A stretch of 23,270 nt of DNA. Origin: JANNGC01 sp043758205 (lineage in GTDB: Bacteria; Verrucomicrobiota; Verrucomicrobiia; Limisphaerales; SIBH01). The notes under the pieces are model-generated. The model worked only from the letters and a program-made list of their open reading frames with translations, was not told the DNA's origin and did not search any database. The position numbers and the translations under genes are program-made. Positions 16,046 to 22,318 of this stretch are shown here, one piece after another (within the stretch, counting starts at the first letter, position 1; each line of letters begins with the position of its first letter). The stretch spans positions 1 through 23,270 of the forward strand of contig JAYVNY010000217.1 in NCBI GenBank assembly GCA_043758205.1, read 5' to 3'.

Positions 16046-16978
16046 TCAGTTGTTCTTCGCCAGCCCCTCGGTGTGTCCAAGGTTTTTCACCGGGCGGAAA
16101 ATCTCCTGCACCTCGCGCAAGAGCTGCTCGTCCATCGGCTCGGCCAGCCACTTCGCCCAGTTGCGGATGTTCTCCGGGTTCGCGCTGCCGGCCACGGTCG
16201 TGGCGATGTCGGGGTTCGCGCAGGAGAACTGGAGCGCGAGCTTCGCGATGTCGTTCCCGCGTGCCGCGCAAAGAGCGGCGGCCTTGCGCGCGGCGGCTTT
16301 CACTTCCTCCGGCTCCTTGAGCCAGGCGGGCAAAGGCGCATTCGTGAGCAGTCGCGCGCTGAAAGGCCCGGCGTTCATCGCGCCCATGCCGCGCTGCTTG
16401 AGCAGTGGCACGATCTCATCGGCGAAGCGCGTGTTTTGGAGCGTGTATTGGTTGTAGCTCAACGCCACGTCCACGTCGGTCTGTTCGAGGATAAAGCGGA
16501 AAATTTTCATCGGGTAACCGCTGAAGCCGATGAAGCGCACTTTGCCCGACTGCTGAATCTTTCGCAGCGCGGGCAGGGTCTCATCCACGATCTGCTGCAT
16601 CTCCACGAACTCAATGTCGTGGCAGAGCATGAGGTCAAGGTGGTCGGTGCCGAGGCGATGCAGGCTCACGTCCACGCTTTCGGCCACGCGCTTCGCGGAG
16701 AAATCAAAGTGCGGCAAATCGTAGCGCCCGAGCTTCGAGCAAAGCGTGTAGCTCTCGCGCGGCACGCCCTTGAGCGCCACGCCGAGCAGCACCTCGCTCA
16801 TGCCGCGCCCATAGAACGGCGAAGTGTCGATGAAGTTCAGCCCGCTGTCCAACGCCACGCGCACCGACTTCAACACCTCGTCCAGCGTCACACTGCGGAA
16901 CTCCGCGCCCAGCGACGACGCGCCGAAGCTGAGGATGGGAACATTCAGTCCAGTCTTGCCCAAAGGCCGTTGTTGCAT
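16046..16978 (-). CDS. Aldo/keto reductase (L-galactose/L-fucose dehydrogenase-like)
   Basis: A 310-residue NAD(P)-dependent oxidoreductase of the (beta/alpha)8 barrel type. The catalytic tetrad is D51 and Y56 in FIDTSPFYG, K82 in CSKLGRY and H120 in LDLMLCHD. The opening RPLGKTGLNVPILSFGAS and the C-terminal nucleotide-binding region (TTVAGSANPENI) are standard. The DTSPFYG form with nearby SEVLLG resembles the branch containing L-galactose and L-fucose dehydrogenases, so a sugar substrate is likely, but this is an inference. An upstream ATG at 17026 is open, but the ATG at 16976-16978 places the conserved start correctly. It is the first gene of an operon with PhoD; the 138-bp upstream gap to the Xre gene should hold the promoter. 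Confidence 0.92.
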   Translation of the reverse strand: MQQRPLGKTGLNVPILSFGASSLGAEFRSVTLDEVLKSVRVALDSGLNFIDTSPFYGRGMSEVLLGVALKGVPRESYTLCSKLGRYDLPHFDFSAKRVAESVDVSLHRLGTDHLDLMLCHDIEFVEMQQIVDETLPALRKIQQSGKVRFIGFSGYPMKIFRFILEQTDVDVALSYNQYTLQNTRFADEIVPLLKQRGMGAMNAGPFSARLLTNAPLPAWLKEPEEVKAAARKAAALCAARGNDIAKLALQFSCANPDIATTVAGSANPENIRNWAKWLAEPMDEQLLREVQEIFRPVKNLGHTEGLAKNN

Positions 16979-17116
16979 CGGCGAGGTTTCAACGGAACCG
17001 CGCCCGAGTGCAAAAGGATTTTCCAAAACTGCGGAGCGGCAAAGAAACGGTGAAGAGAGCGACCATCCTATTTTTGCCTTGAGCCGAAAATGACCGTTGG
17101 ATTCAGGTTCGCCCGC

Positions 17117-17509
17117 TCAATCCGGCAGGCCGGTGCGCAAGTAGAACAGCGAACGCCAGAGCTGGCCGGCTTCGCCCCGACGGATGAGATCCGCGGCGCT
17201 GTGCCCGTGAAATTCCTCGTTCTCGGTCAGCAGCCAGCGACCAATCCCGGCGGGCTTCATCAGTTCCTTGAGTTCATCGAAGATGGACTGGAGTTCGCGC
17301 AGCCGGGCCGCGTAGATGGCGCTGATGGGTTCGCCCTGTTCCCAATTCACGAGGGCGCGGTCGGAACAATTCATCACGCGAGCCAGTTGAACGCGGCTCC
17401 AGCCGAGTTCCTCGCGGAGCCGGGCCAGGGCCTCGGCACCGGTTTCGGTGGGCGGCTTGCGCACGGCCGTTTTGGCTTTGGCGAGACGTTCTTTGACTGC
17501 TTTGCTCAT
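17117..17509 (-). CDS. Xre/MbcA-type antitoxin with DUF2384 C-terminal domain
   Basis: A 130-residue protein. A basic lead (SKAVKERLAKAKTAVRK) is followed by a helix-turn-helix region (LARLREELGWSRVQLARVMNCSDRALVNWEQGE, about 28-60). The C-terminal DUF2384 toxin-binding domain follows (RWLLTENEEFHGHSAADLI ... LWRSLFYLRTGLPD, 91-130). Such antitoxins bind and block RES-family toxins and repress their own promoter. The frame extends upstream to 17614, overlapping the RES gene, but the ATG at 17507-17509 gives the normal length. The RES toxin gene lies upstream here, 55 bp away, which is the reverse of the usual Xre-first order. Confidence 0.87.
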   Translation of the reverse strand: MSKAVKERLAKAKTAVRKPPTETGAEALARLREELGWSRVQLARVMNCSDRALVNWEQGEPISAIYAARLRELQSIFDELKELMKPAGIGRWLLTENEEFHGHSAADLIRRGEAGQLWRSLFYLRTGLPD

Positions 17510-17532
17510 GGAAGACGTATCGGCCAGACCAT

Positions 17533-17554
17533 GAAGTATTTCAAGCAATACTTC
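17533..17554. promoter_or_regulatory. Palindrome 1 between RES and Xre genes (candidate operator)
   Basis: GAAGTATT-TCAAGC-AATACTTC is a perfect 8-bp inverted repeat with a 6-nt centre. It is AT-rich in a GC-rich region and lies 24 bp upstream of the Xre antitoxin start. Its form and position fit an operator bound by the HTH antitoxin, controlling a promoter for the antitoxin alone. Confidence 0.5.
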
Positions 17555-17558
17555 TACC

Positions 17559-17577
17559 AATGGTTCAAGGCACCATT
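17559..17577. promoter_or_regulatory. Palindrome 2 between RES and Xre genes (candidate operator)
   Basis: AATGGT-TCAAGGC-ACCATT is a 6-bp inverted repeat whose centre shares TCAAG with palindrome 1, four bases away. It overlaps the stop codon of the RES gene. Two adjacent half-similar palindromes suggest paired binding sites for a dimeric repressor; a hairpin acting on the RES transcript end is the alternative. Confidence 0.4.
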
Positions 17578-18137
17578 TTGAGCTTTGGTGCGGAAAGCTG
17601 GTCGTGGCGGCCAAACTTATCTGGGAAGAGAATCAGATTCAGGCCGTCTTTCACCTGCTGTGAAGCGGCGAGGAGTCCTTGCAGGCCGGATTCCCGCGCG
17701 GCGCGGCTAATGGCCTGCGATACGGCCTCGCGCCGGGACTGGATGGAACGCCAGTGCTGCCGTTCGGCTTTCAACAGCGGATCGATCACCGCCGCCACTT
17801 CGGCCACGCGCAGATCCAGGATGCGACGCGCGCGCACTTCCACTCCGGCCATGACCATCGGCAGCGACTTGTGATCCGGCCACTTCATCCGGCGCGCTCG
17901 TGCGAGATATTCCTCCAAGGCGGTTTCCGGCGTGGCACTCAGATAGACGGTGCGAAAGGAACCGATGGGATTCCAACGCGCGCCATGTGTCCGCGCGCCC
18001 TCGCCCGAAATGATTTCGTGCGCGAAAGACGTTTCCACGCAGCGATACCACACGCCGCTCACCGGGCTGGCGTGGGCGACGAGCGACGACACCGCGCCGA
18101 GGATGCGGTCGTAATTCGGGTGTGGCTTGGTGTCCAT
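17565..18137 (-). CDS. RES-domain toxin (NAD+-degrading family)
   Basis: A 190-residue RES-domain protein. The core has the family's conserved residues: WYRCV (R32), GARWNPIG (R54) and VYLSATPETALEEYLA (Y65, with the acidic pair after it), with the C-terminal strand LNLILFPDKFG. Characterised RES toxins such as MbcT consume NAD+ and stop growth until the Xre antitoxin blocks the active site. The start is the ATG at 18135-18137, facing the tannase-family gene across a 162-bp divergent gap that contains a near-palindrome just upstream of this start. The antitoxin gene follows 55 bp downstream on the same strand. Confidence 0.9.
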   Translation of the reverse strand: MDTKPHPNYDRILGAVSSLVAHASPVSGVWYRCVETSFAHEIISGEGARTHGARWNPIGSFRTVYLSATPETALEEYLARARRMKWPDHKSLPMVMAGVEVRARRILDLRVAEVAAVIDPLLKAERQHWRSIQSRREAVSQAISRAARESGLQGLLAASQQVKDGLNLILFPDKFGRHDQLSAPKLKMVP

Positions 18138-18140
18138 CGT

Positions 18141-18167
18141 CGTGCGCGCCGGATTTAAGTCCGCACG
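18141..18167. promoter_or_regulatory. Nested inverted repeat just upstream of the RES start
   Basis: Outer arms CGTGCG (18141-18146) and CGCACG (18162-18167) enclose CGGATTTAAGTCCG (18150-18163), which is itself a palindrome apart from one T-G pair. It begins 4 bp upstream of the RES ATG, so a protein bound here, or a hairpin in the leader, could control toxin expression. Outer and inner pairings are mutually exclusive as hairpins. Confidence 0.35.
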
Positions 18168-18299
18168 AGCGGAAGCGGGAAGGAGATTGTGCCGGACAGA
18201 AGGATGTGAATTTTCCCCACGAGGTGGACGTGGGCAGATTGCGTTTTTTCAGCCGATTCGCCAATTGCCAGCCGCGCACCAATCGCTTAACAAGCCGCC

Positions 18300-19829
18300 A
18301 TGAAAATCCCAGCCGTTCTTCAACTCGTGGCGCTCGCTTGCGCGTTCACCGCCGCGCAGGCCGCCGACCCCAAGCCGCTCTTCCCCGGCCTCAAACCCGT
18401 CTGCCCGTGCGAAGATCTCGCCAAGGTTTCCCTGCCCAACACCACGATTGATTCCGCGACGCTCGACTCGAACGGCTGGTGCCGCGTCAACGTCACGGTC
18501 ACGCATCCGCCGGCGGGAGATCGGATCAAGATTTGGATTGGCCTGCCCGTGACGAATTGGAACGGACGCTTTCAAGGCAACGGTGGCGGCGGATTTTCCG
18601 GCGGCGGTGCGGGCAGCATTCGCGGGCCGGTGGCGCGCGGGTTTGCGTCCGCAGCGACAGACACGGGGCACGAGGGCGGCAGCGGCAGCTTCGCGCTCGA
18701 CGCGAACGGACGGCTGAACTGGCAGCTCGTCATTGATAACGCCTACCTCGGCATTCACGAGATGACGGTCGCGGGGAAAGCGCTGACGCAGGCGTTCTAC
18801 GGCAAGGCTCCGCGCTACTCGTACTTCGTGGGCGGCTCAACTGGCGGGCGTCAGGGCTTGATGGAGGCGCAGCGTTTTCCCAACGACTACGACGGCATTC
18901 TCTCGGCCTGTCCCGCGATCAGTTTTCACCGCTTCGTTCCTGCCAGTCTCTGGGCGCAGGTCGTGATGAATGCCGCGAACAACTTCGTGTCGAAGGCCAA
19001 GCTCGACGCAGCCACGGCGGCGGCCATCGCCGCGTGCGACAACGCAGACGGCGTGAAGGACGGCGTGATTGATGATCCGTGGCGCTGCGCGTGGGACCCG
19101 AAGGCGCTTGTGGGCACCAAGGTTGGCGATGACACTTTCACCGACGCCGACGCCGAAGTGATTCGCAAAGTATGGAACGGCCCGCGCGGGGCGGATGGAA
19201 GTTTCATGTGGCACGGTCTGGAGCGCGGCGCGGATATGTTCGCCTACGTCGGCACGGACGGCACGCCGTTGCACGGCCGTCCGTTCAGCATCTCCCTGGA
19301 TTACTTCAAATACTTCCTCGCGCAGGATGGCAAATGGGACTCGGCGACGATGACGCCCGCGAAGTTCGAGCAGCTCTGGCTGCAATCCGTGGAGCAATAC
19401 GGCGCGGTGTTCGGCACGGACAGTCCCGACCTCACGCGCTTTCGCGACCGGGGCGGCAAGGTCATCATCTACCACGGCCTCGCGGACCAGCTCATCCCGG
19501 CGGCGGGCACGGTGGATTATTATCGCGCGGTGCAGGCGCGCATGGGCGGCGCGGAAAAGACGGCGCAGTTCGCGCGGCTGTTCCTCGCGCCCGGCGTGGA
19601 CCACGGCTTTCGCGGCGCGGGCGCGACGCCCATCGGATTAAACGAAGCCATCGTGCGCTGGGTGGAAAGCGGTGAAGCGCCGGAGAAGTTGCTCGCGGAA
19701 AGACGCGGCGCGAACGGGAAGGTCACGATGACGCGCCCGCTGTTCCCCTACCCCAACGTCGCGAAATACAAAGGCGAAGGCAGCACGGATGAAGCGGCGA
19801 ATTTCGTGAGCCGCGCGCCGGACAAATAG
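18300..19829 (+). CDS. Secreted tannase/feruloyl-esterase-family hydrolase lacking the active-site disulfide
   Basis: A 509-residue exported protein with signal peptide MKIPAVLQLVALACAFTAAQA. It has the tannase/feruloyl esterase fold (PF07519 type): WNGRFQGNGGGGFSGG at 87-102, the nucleophile in GGSTGGRQG (S180), a calcium-binding lid loop CDNADGVKDGVIDDPWRC (246-263), the acid in HGLADQLIP (D396) and the histidine in PGVDHGFRG (H435). Family members cleave ester bonds of gallate or hydroxycinnamates on plant material. The usual CS-D-HC motif, in which two cysteines next to Ser and His form a disulfide, is changed: both positions are glycine (G179, G436). The catalytic triad itself is intact. 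It stands alone, divergent from the RES gene. Confidence 0.93.
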   Translation: MKIPAVLQLVALACAFTAAQAADPKPLFPGLKPVCPCEDLAKVSLPNTTIDSATLDSNGWCRVNVTVTHPPAGDRIKIWIGLPVTNWNGRFQGNGGGGFSGGGAGSIRGPVARGFASAATDTGHEGGSGSFALDANGRLNWQLVIDNAYLGIHEMTVAGKALTQAFYGKAPRYSYFVGGSTGGRQGLMEAQRFPNDYDGILSACPAISFHRFVPASLWAQVVMNAANNFVSKAKLDAATAAAIAACDNADGVKDGVIDDPWRCAWDPKALVGTKVGDDTFTDADAEVIRKVWNGPRGADGSFMWHGLERGADMFAYVGTDGTPLHGRPFSISLDYFKYFLAQDGKWDSATMTPAKFEQLWLQSVEQYGAVFGTDSPDLTRFRDRGGKVIIYHGLADQLIPAAGTVDYYRAVQARMGGAEKTAQFARLFLAPGVDHGFRGAGATPIGLNEAIVRWVESGEAPEKLLAERRGANGKVTMTRPLFPYPNVAKYKGEGSTDEAANFVSRAPDK

Positions 19830-19867
19830 GCTGCTCCTCAAAATCATTTCCGTTTCGAGTTTGGGAA

Positions 19868-20011
19868 GCGTTCTCCCTCACCCCGGCCCTCTCCCGCTGG
19901 GAGAGGGGGAAAATCATTCAGCGTTCGTCGAGTCGAACGCGTCCTGCGCGGGTGAGGCTGTGTGCCGTTCTCCCTCTCCCAGCGGGAGACGACCGGGGTG
20001 AGGGAGAACGC
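19868..20011. repeat. Long inverted repeat (CCCTCACCCCGG / CCGGGGTGAGGG type) between convergent genes
   Basis: The left arm (19868-19910) and right arm (19966-20011) are near-complementary copies. Their outer 19 nt (19868-19886 and 19993-20011) are perfectly complementary, beginning GCGTTCTCCCTCACC. Each arm also contains its own small hairpin (CTCTCCC-GCTGGGAGAG). In the loop, GCGTTCG-TCGAGT-CGAACGC (19921-19940) forms a further 7-bp stem. The unit resembles a short dispersed repeat seen between genes in many GC-rich bacteria. Its place between the tannase-family stop and the thioesterase stop would let it terminate both transcripts. Confidence 0.75.
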
Positions 20012-20048
20012 GCACGACCTCAGTCCCGATGCCGTCAGCCAACCAGGC

Positions 20049-20447
20049 TCAAACGCCCGCCTTCTTCGCCACGCGCCGGGCGAAGCTGTGGACGTTGATG
20101 ATGGCCCGCTGGTGCAGGCCGCGCGCGATGGTCTCGTGTTCGTCTTTCACCTCGAACTGAAAATCCCACAGCTTGCCCTCGCCGCCGATGACGCGCGTGA
20201 TGATGGTCACATTCTTGCCCAGCGGCGTGGGAGCCATGTGCTTGATCTCGATCTCGGCCCCGACAGAACGCTCCTCCTCGTCGAGAAACGGGACGAGCGA
20301 TTCGCGCGCGGTGCGCTCGATGAGCGCGACGAGGCGCGGCGTGCTCAACACCGCCGGCATCCCGCCCGTGGCGAAATCAATGACGTGCTCCTGCGCGACG
20401 ATGAACTTCATCTCGCCGGTGGTGCCGATGCGGGGACGGGTTTTCAT
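20049..20447 (-). CDS. Hotdog-fold thioesterase, FlK (fluoroacetyl-CoA thioesterase)-like
   Basis: A 132-residue single hotdog domain. The opening PRIGTTGEMKFIV, the STPRLVALIERTA segment and VGAEIEIKHMAPTPLGKNV match FlK-type thioesterases. T36, E44 and H70 have the same spacing as the Thr-Glu-His triad of FlK (Thr42, Glu50, His76 as I recall). Most relatives act on unknown acyl-CoAs rather than fluoroacetyl-CoA, so the substrate is open. The ATG at 20445-20447 has a weak GGA seven bases upstream. It stands alone between a repeat and an unknown secreted protein gene. Confidence 0.88.
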   Translation of the reverse strand: MKTRPRIGTTGEMKFIVAQEHVIDFATGGMPAVLSTPRLVALIERTARESLVPFLDEEERSVGAEIEIKHMAPTPLGKNVTIITRVIGGEGKLWDFQFEVKDEHETIARGLHQRAIINVHSFARRVAKKAGV

Positions 20448-20554
20448 TTCTGTTCCATACTGCTCAATGAACCAAACTCACCGGCACGGCACTCAGGACG
20501 TAACGATGGCGACCACAACGGTCAGGCAGATTCGCCGAAGCGCGCGGCCATGTA

Positions 20555-21160
20555 TCATGGCTTATGTCCTTCGGGTGTGACCAACGCTCTCTTGATCACC
20601 ACACCGTCAATCGACGCTCCTTGGTTGGTGACCAAAAATGTAACGTGGAGCGTCTCAATCGCGTTGCTGCGGCCCAACGTGAAGAATCTGTACGAGGAAG
20701 AGCTTCCCCACGGCGGATGCGGAGGAGCAAAGGTATTTGTGCTTCCGCGAAACGGATTAAAGCCAATCAGATTCGTCAGTGACCAATCCCAGCGCAGGGC
20801 AAGAAGCTCCTGGTCAGTCGGGAGCGAGGCCCGATAGCCGTATATGCTGCTGGACATGCCCATGCTCTTGCTGTCGTTAATCTGCCTGTTTGAGCCCCAC
20901 GGATCGGGCCGGGGATGGACGACAAACCGATCAAAACGCAGCCATCTGTTGGTGTGCTCCCTCTGCCCGACGCTCGTCGCATACCAGCCGGTGTTGGTGG
21001 TCACCTTTTCAAAGCCTCGCCACCTCACATCAAGCGCGTAGTTACCAGGCTTGTTGGTCAGGACAAGGTCGGCCAGAGAACCGCCTCGCGTGAGCGATGC
21101 CGCAGCAAGAATGACTCCGAGTAATCCTCCCAGCGTGAGTGATGAGGTTCGAGTTTGCAT
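20555..21160 (-). CDS. Unknown secreted protein
   Basis: The 201-residue product begins with a signal peptide (MQTRTSSLTLGGLLGVILAAASL; the cleavage site is not obvious). The mature part is rich in Trp, Ser, Asn and Thr (YALDVRWRGFEKV, RWLRFDRFVVHPRPDPWG, ALRWDWSLTNLIGFNPF) and looks beta-rich. There is no cysteine in the mature part, no lipobox and no family I recognise. An in-frame GTG at 21169 is possible, but the ATG at 21158-21160 gives the cleaner signal. Its base composition looks less GC-rich than its neighbours. It lies directly downstream of the fucU 3'-end copy, so it may have arrived with, or been displaced by, that rearrangement. Confidence 0.7.
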   Translation of the reverse strand: MQTRTSSLTLGGLLGVILAAASLTRGGSLADLVLTNKPGNYALDVRWRGFEKVTTNTGWYATSVGQREHTNRWLRFDRFVVHPRPDPWGSNRQINDSKSMGMSSSIYGYRASLPTDQELLALRWDWSLTNLIGFNPFRGSTNTFAPPHPPWGSSSSYRFFTLGRSNAIETLHVTFLVTNQGASIDGVVIKRALVTPEGHKP

Positions 21161-21181
21161 AACGCGCACGAAGCCCCCGAT

Positions 21182-21262
21182 TCACGCCATCCTGCGCCCC
21201 ACCGTGAGCAGCACATTCGCCCACAGCGCCTGGTCGGCGGTTTGAATGGTCAGCGCATGATC
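21182..21262 (-). repeat. Duplicate of the fucU 3' end (copy A)
   Basis: This stretch matches 21872-21952, the end of the intact fucU, at 76 of 81 positions; all five differences are transitions. The spacing is exactly 690 bp. On the minus strand it still encodes DHALTIQTADQALWANVLL followed by TVGRRMA and a stop, in the fucU frame, but no fucU body is attached. Weaker similarity continues for about ten bases past the stop. Its inner end coincides with the stop codon of the MazF-type toxin. It is a gene fragment left by duplication or by cassette insertion. Confidence 0.9.
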
Positions 21263-21608
21263 AGGCGTTTCGTTCGATGGCGAGGAACTGCGAAAGTCTG
21301 CCGAGCAATCGGGCGTGCCGCTCAGGTCCGATGGAGCCGAGAAGGCCGAGAAAACGGTCGGCGGGCATGGTCGTGAGGAAGCCGAGGCGGATGACCGAAG
21401 CGACCTTGAGACCGCTGTGGGCAAAGTCCGGGTCCGACGGCTCGACAATCTCGTCGAAACCGACGACTTGGTGGTGGAGTTGAGAACTGACGCCGCAAAT
21501 GAGCCAGTCGCCGAACGGAGGCATCCGTCGCAGGAGAAGCGCCGGGCGGGGCTTGAAGCGCCCATCGGCCTGCGGCAGCGGGGTGAGTGTGACATCGCCC
21601 TCGGTCAT
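21261..21608 (-). CDS. MazF/PemK-family toxin
   Basis: A 115-residue protein that opens with the MazF/PemK barrel: MTEGDVTLTPLPQADGRF, KPRPALLLRRMPPFGDWLICG, and HSGLKVASVIRLGFLTT. The conserved Arg of RPALLL and the strand after it form the RNA-binding and cleavage face; MazF toxins are sequence-specific endoribonucleases. The C-terminal helix contains LGLLGSIGPERHARLLGRLSQFL. Its ATG overlaps the antitoxin stop by 4 nt (ATGA). The stop codon lies at the inner edge of the fucU 3'-end copy, so the gene fills the space up to the repeat. Confidence 0.88.
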   Translation of the reverse strand: MTEGDVTLTPLPQADGRFKPRPALLLRRMPPFGDWLICGVSSQLHHQVVGFDEIVEPSDPDFAHSGLKVASVIRLGFLTTMPADRFLGLLGSIGPERHARLLGRLSQFLAIERNA

Positions 21609-21817
21609 TGCGGCTTGAGATCCGCCGTGGTGTATTCGGGTTCGTCGTCGCCGTAGGCTCGGGCGAGGTTTTGTGCGCCGAGTGCAGCCCAGTCGGAAGG
21701 CTCCTCGTCCGGCGCGATGACGGTGACCATCAGAGGGGCGTTGGTTGACAGTTCAAATGGTTCGTCAAGGACGATGTGCTCGCCATCGTAGTGGGCTTTC
21801 AGAATTGCGGTTGGCAT
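21605..21817 (-). CDS. Small antitoxin of the MazF/PemK module (AF2212-like)
   Basis: The 70-residue protein begins MPTAILKAHYDGEHIVLDEP, a beta-hairpin lead common in small antitoxins related to AF2212/DUF104. The rest is acidic (IAPDEEPSDWAALG, YGDDEPEYTTADLKPQ), as expected for a tail that neutralises a basic RNase toxin. No separate DNA-binding domain is evident, so autoregulation may be weak or need the lead hairpin. It overlaps the toxin by 4 nt and starts 54 bp downstream of the fucU stop. The family name is tentative; the antitoxin role is inferred from the neighbour. Confidence 0.8.
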   Translation of the reverse strand: MPTAILKAHYDGEHIVLDEPFELSTNAPLMVTVIAPDEEPSDWAALGAQNLARAYGDDEPEYTTADLKPQ

Positions 21818-21871
21818 GGTTGACGAATACTCCCGCGCCCGTTTCAGGGCAAGCGCGCAGAAGCACCCACC

Positions 21872-21952
21872 TCACGCCGTCCTGCACCCCACCGTGAGCA
21901 GCACGTTCGCCCACAGCGCCTGGTCGGCGGTTTGAATGGTCAGCACATGGTC
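21872..21952 (-). repeat. Duplicated fucU 3' end (copy B, part of the intact gene)
   Basis: This is the partner of the fragment at 21182-21262 (76 of 81 identical, same strand, 690 bp apart). It forms the last 27 codons, including the stop, of the intact fucU gene. Together the two copies bracket the MazF/PemK module, giving the arrangement expected of left and right junctions of a small inserted cassette. Confidence 0.9.
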
Positions 21953-22318
21953 GGCGGATTCCACGGCTTTGTAGAAATCCCATTTCAGGATCGGCTCGAG
22001 GTTCGTGTTCAATCCGCTCGCCTTCACGATTTGCCGGAACTCGTTCCACGCCGGCGGCTCGCCGAACTTCGCGTACGGATCATCCGCCGGGATGCCCATC
22101 GTGTTCACATGGTCAATCGGGATCGCGGACAGCACCGCGCGCAACGCCTGCGCGCAGGTGATGACGCCGGGCGTCAGGTTCATGCACACGACCTCGGCGT
22201 TCGGGCCTTTCTTCGTCGAGGCGGGGTAGTTGCCGTCGGCGATCAGGATTTTCGCGTGATGACCGGCGCGGGCGAGGACTTCGTTGATGCGCGGGTGGAT
22301 GAGTTGATGTTTCAGCAT
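21872..22318 (-). CDS. fucU: RbsD/FucU-family sugar mutarotase
   Basis: A 148-residue cytoplasmic protein. The opening MLKHQLIHPRINEVLARAGH and the catalytic block GHHAKILIADGNYPAS (H20, D28) are typical of FucU, with the C-terminal WDFYKAVESADHVLTIQT also conserved. The family interconverts alpha and beta anomers of free sugars such as L-fucose or ribose, feeding downstream dehydrogenases or isomerases. It overlaps the upstream isomerase by 7 nt, so the two are co-translated. The last 81 nt are duplicated beyond the MazF module. Which sugar it serves cannot be decided here; fucose is suggested by the FucU-like sequence. Confidence 0.9.
   Translation of the reverse strand: MLKHQLIHPRINEVLARAGHHAKILIADGNYPASTKKGPNAEVVCMNLTPGVITCAQALRAVLSAIPIDHVNTMGIPADDPYAKFGEPPAWNEFRQIVKASGLNTNLEPILKWDFYKAVESADHVLTIQTADQALWANVLLTVGCRTA

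Noticed and set aside
14533..16320. A 595-codon + strand frame opposite PhoD
   Set aside because: It is antisense to a gene with complete metal-binding motifs; its own translation shows no family features.
17510..17614. Longer Xre antitoxin starting at 17614
   Set aside because: The extra 35 residues overlap the RES gene end and the palindromes and do not resemble the family; the ATG at 17509 fits the normal length.
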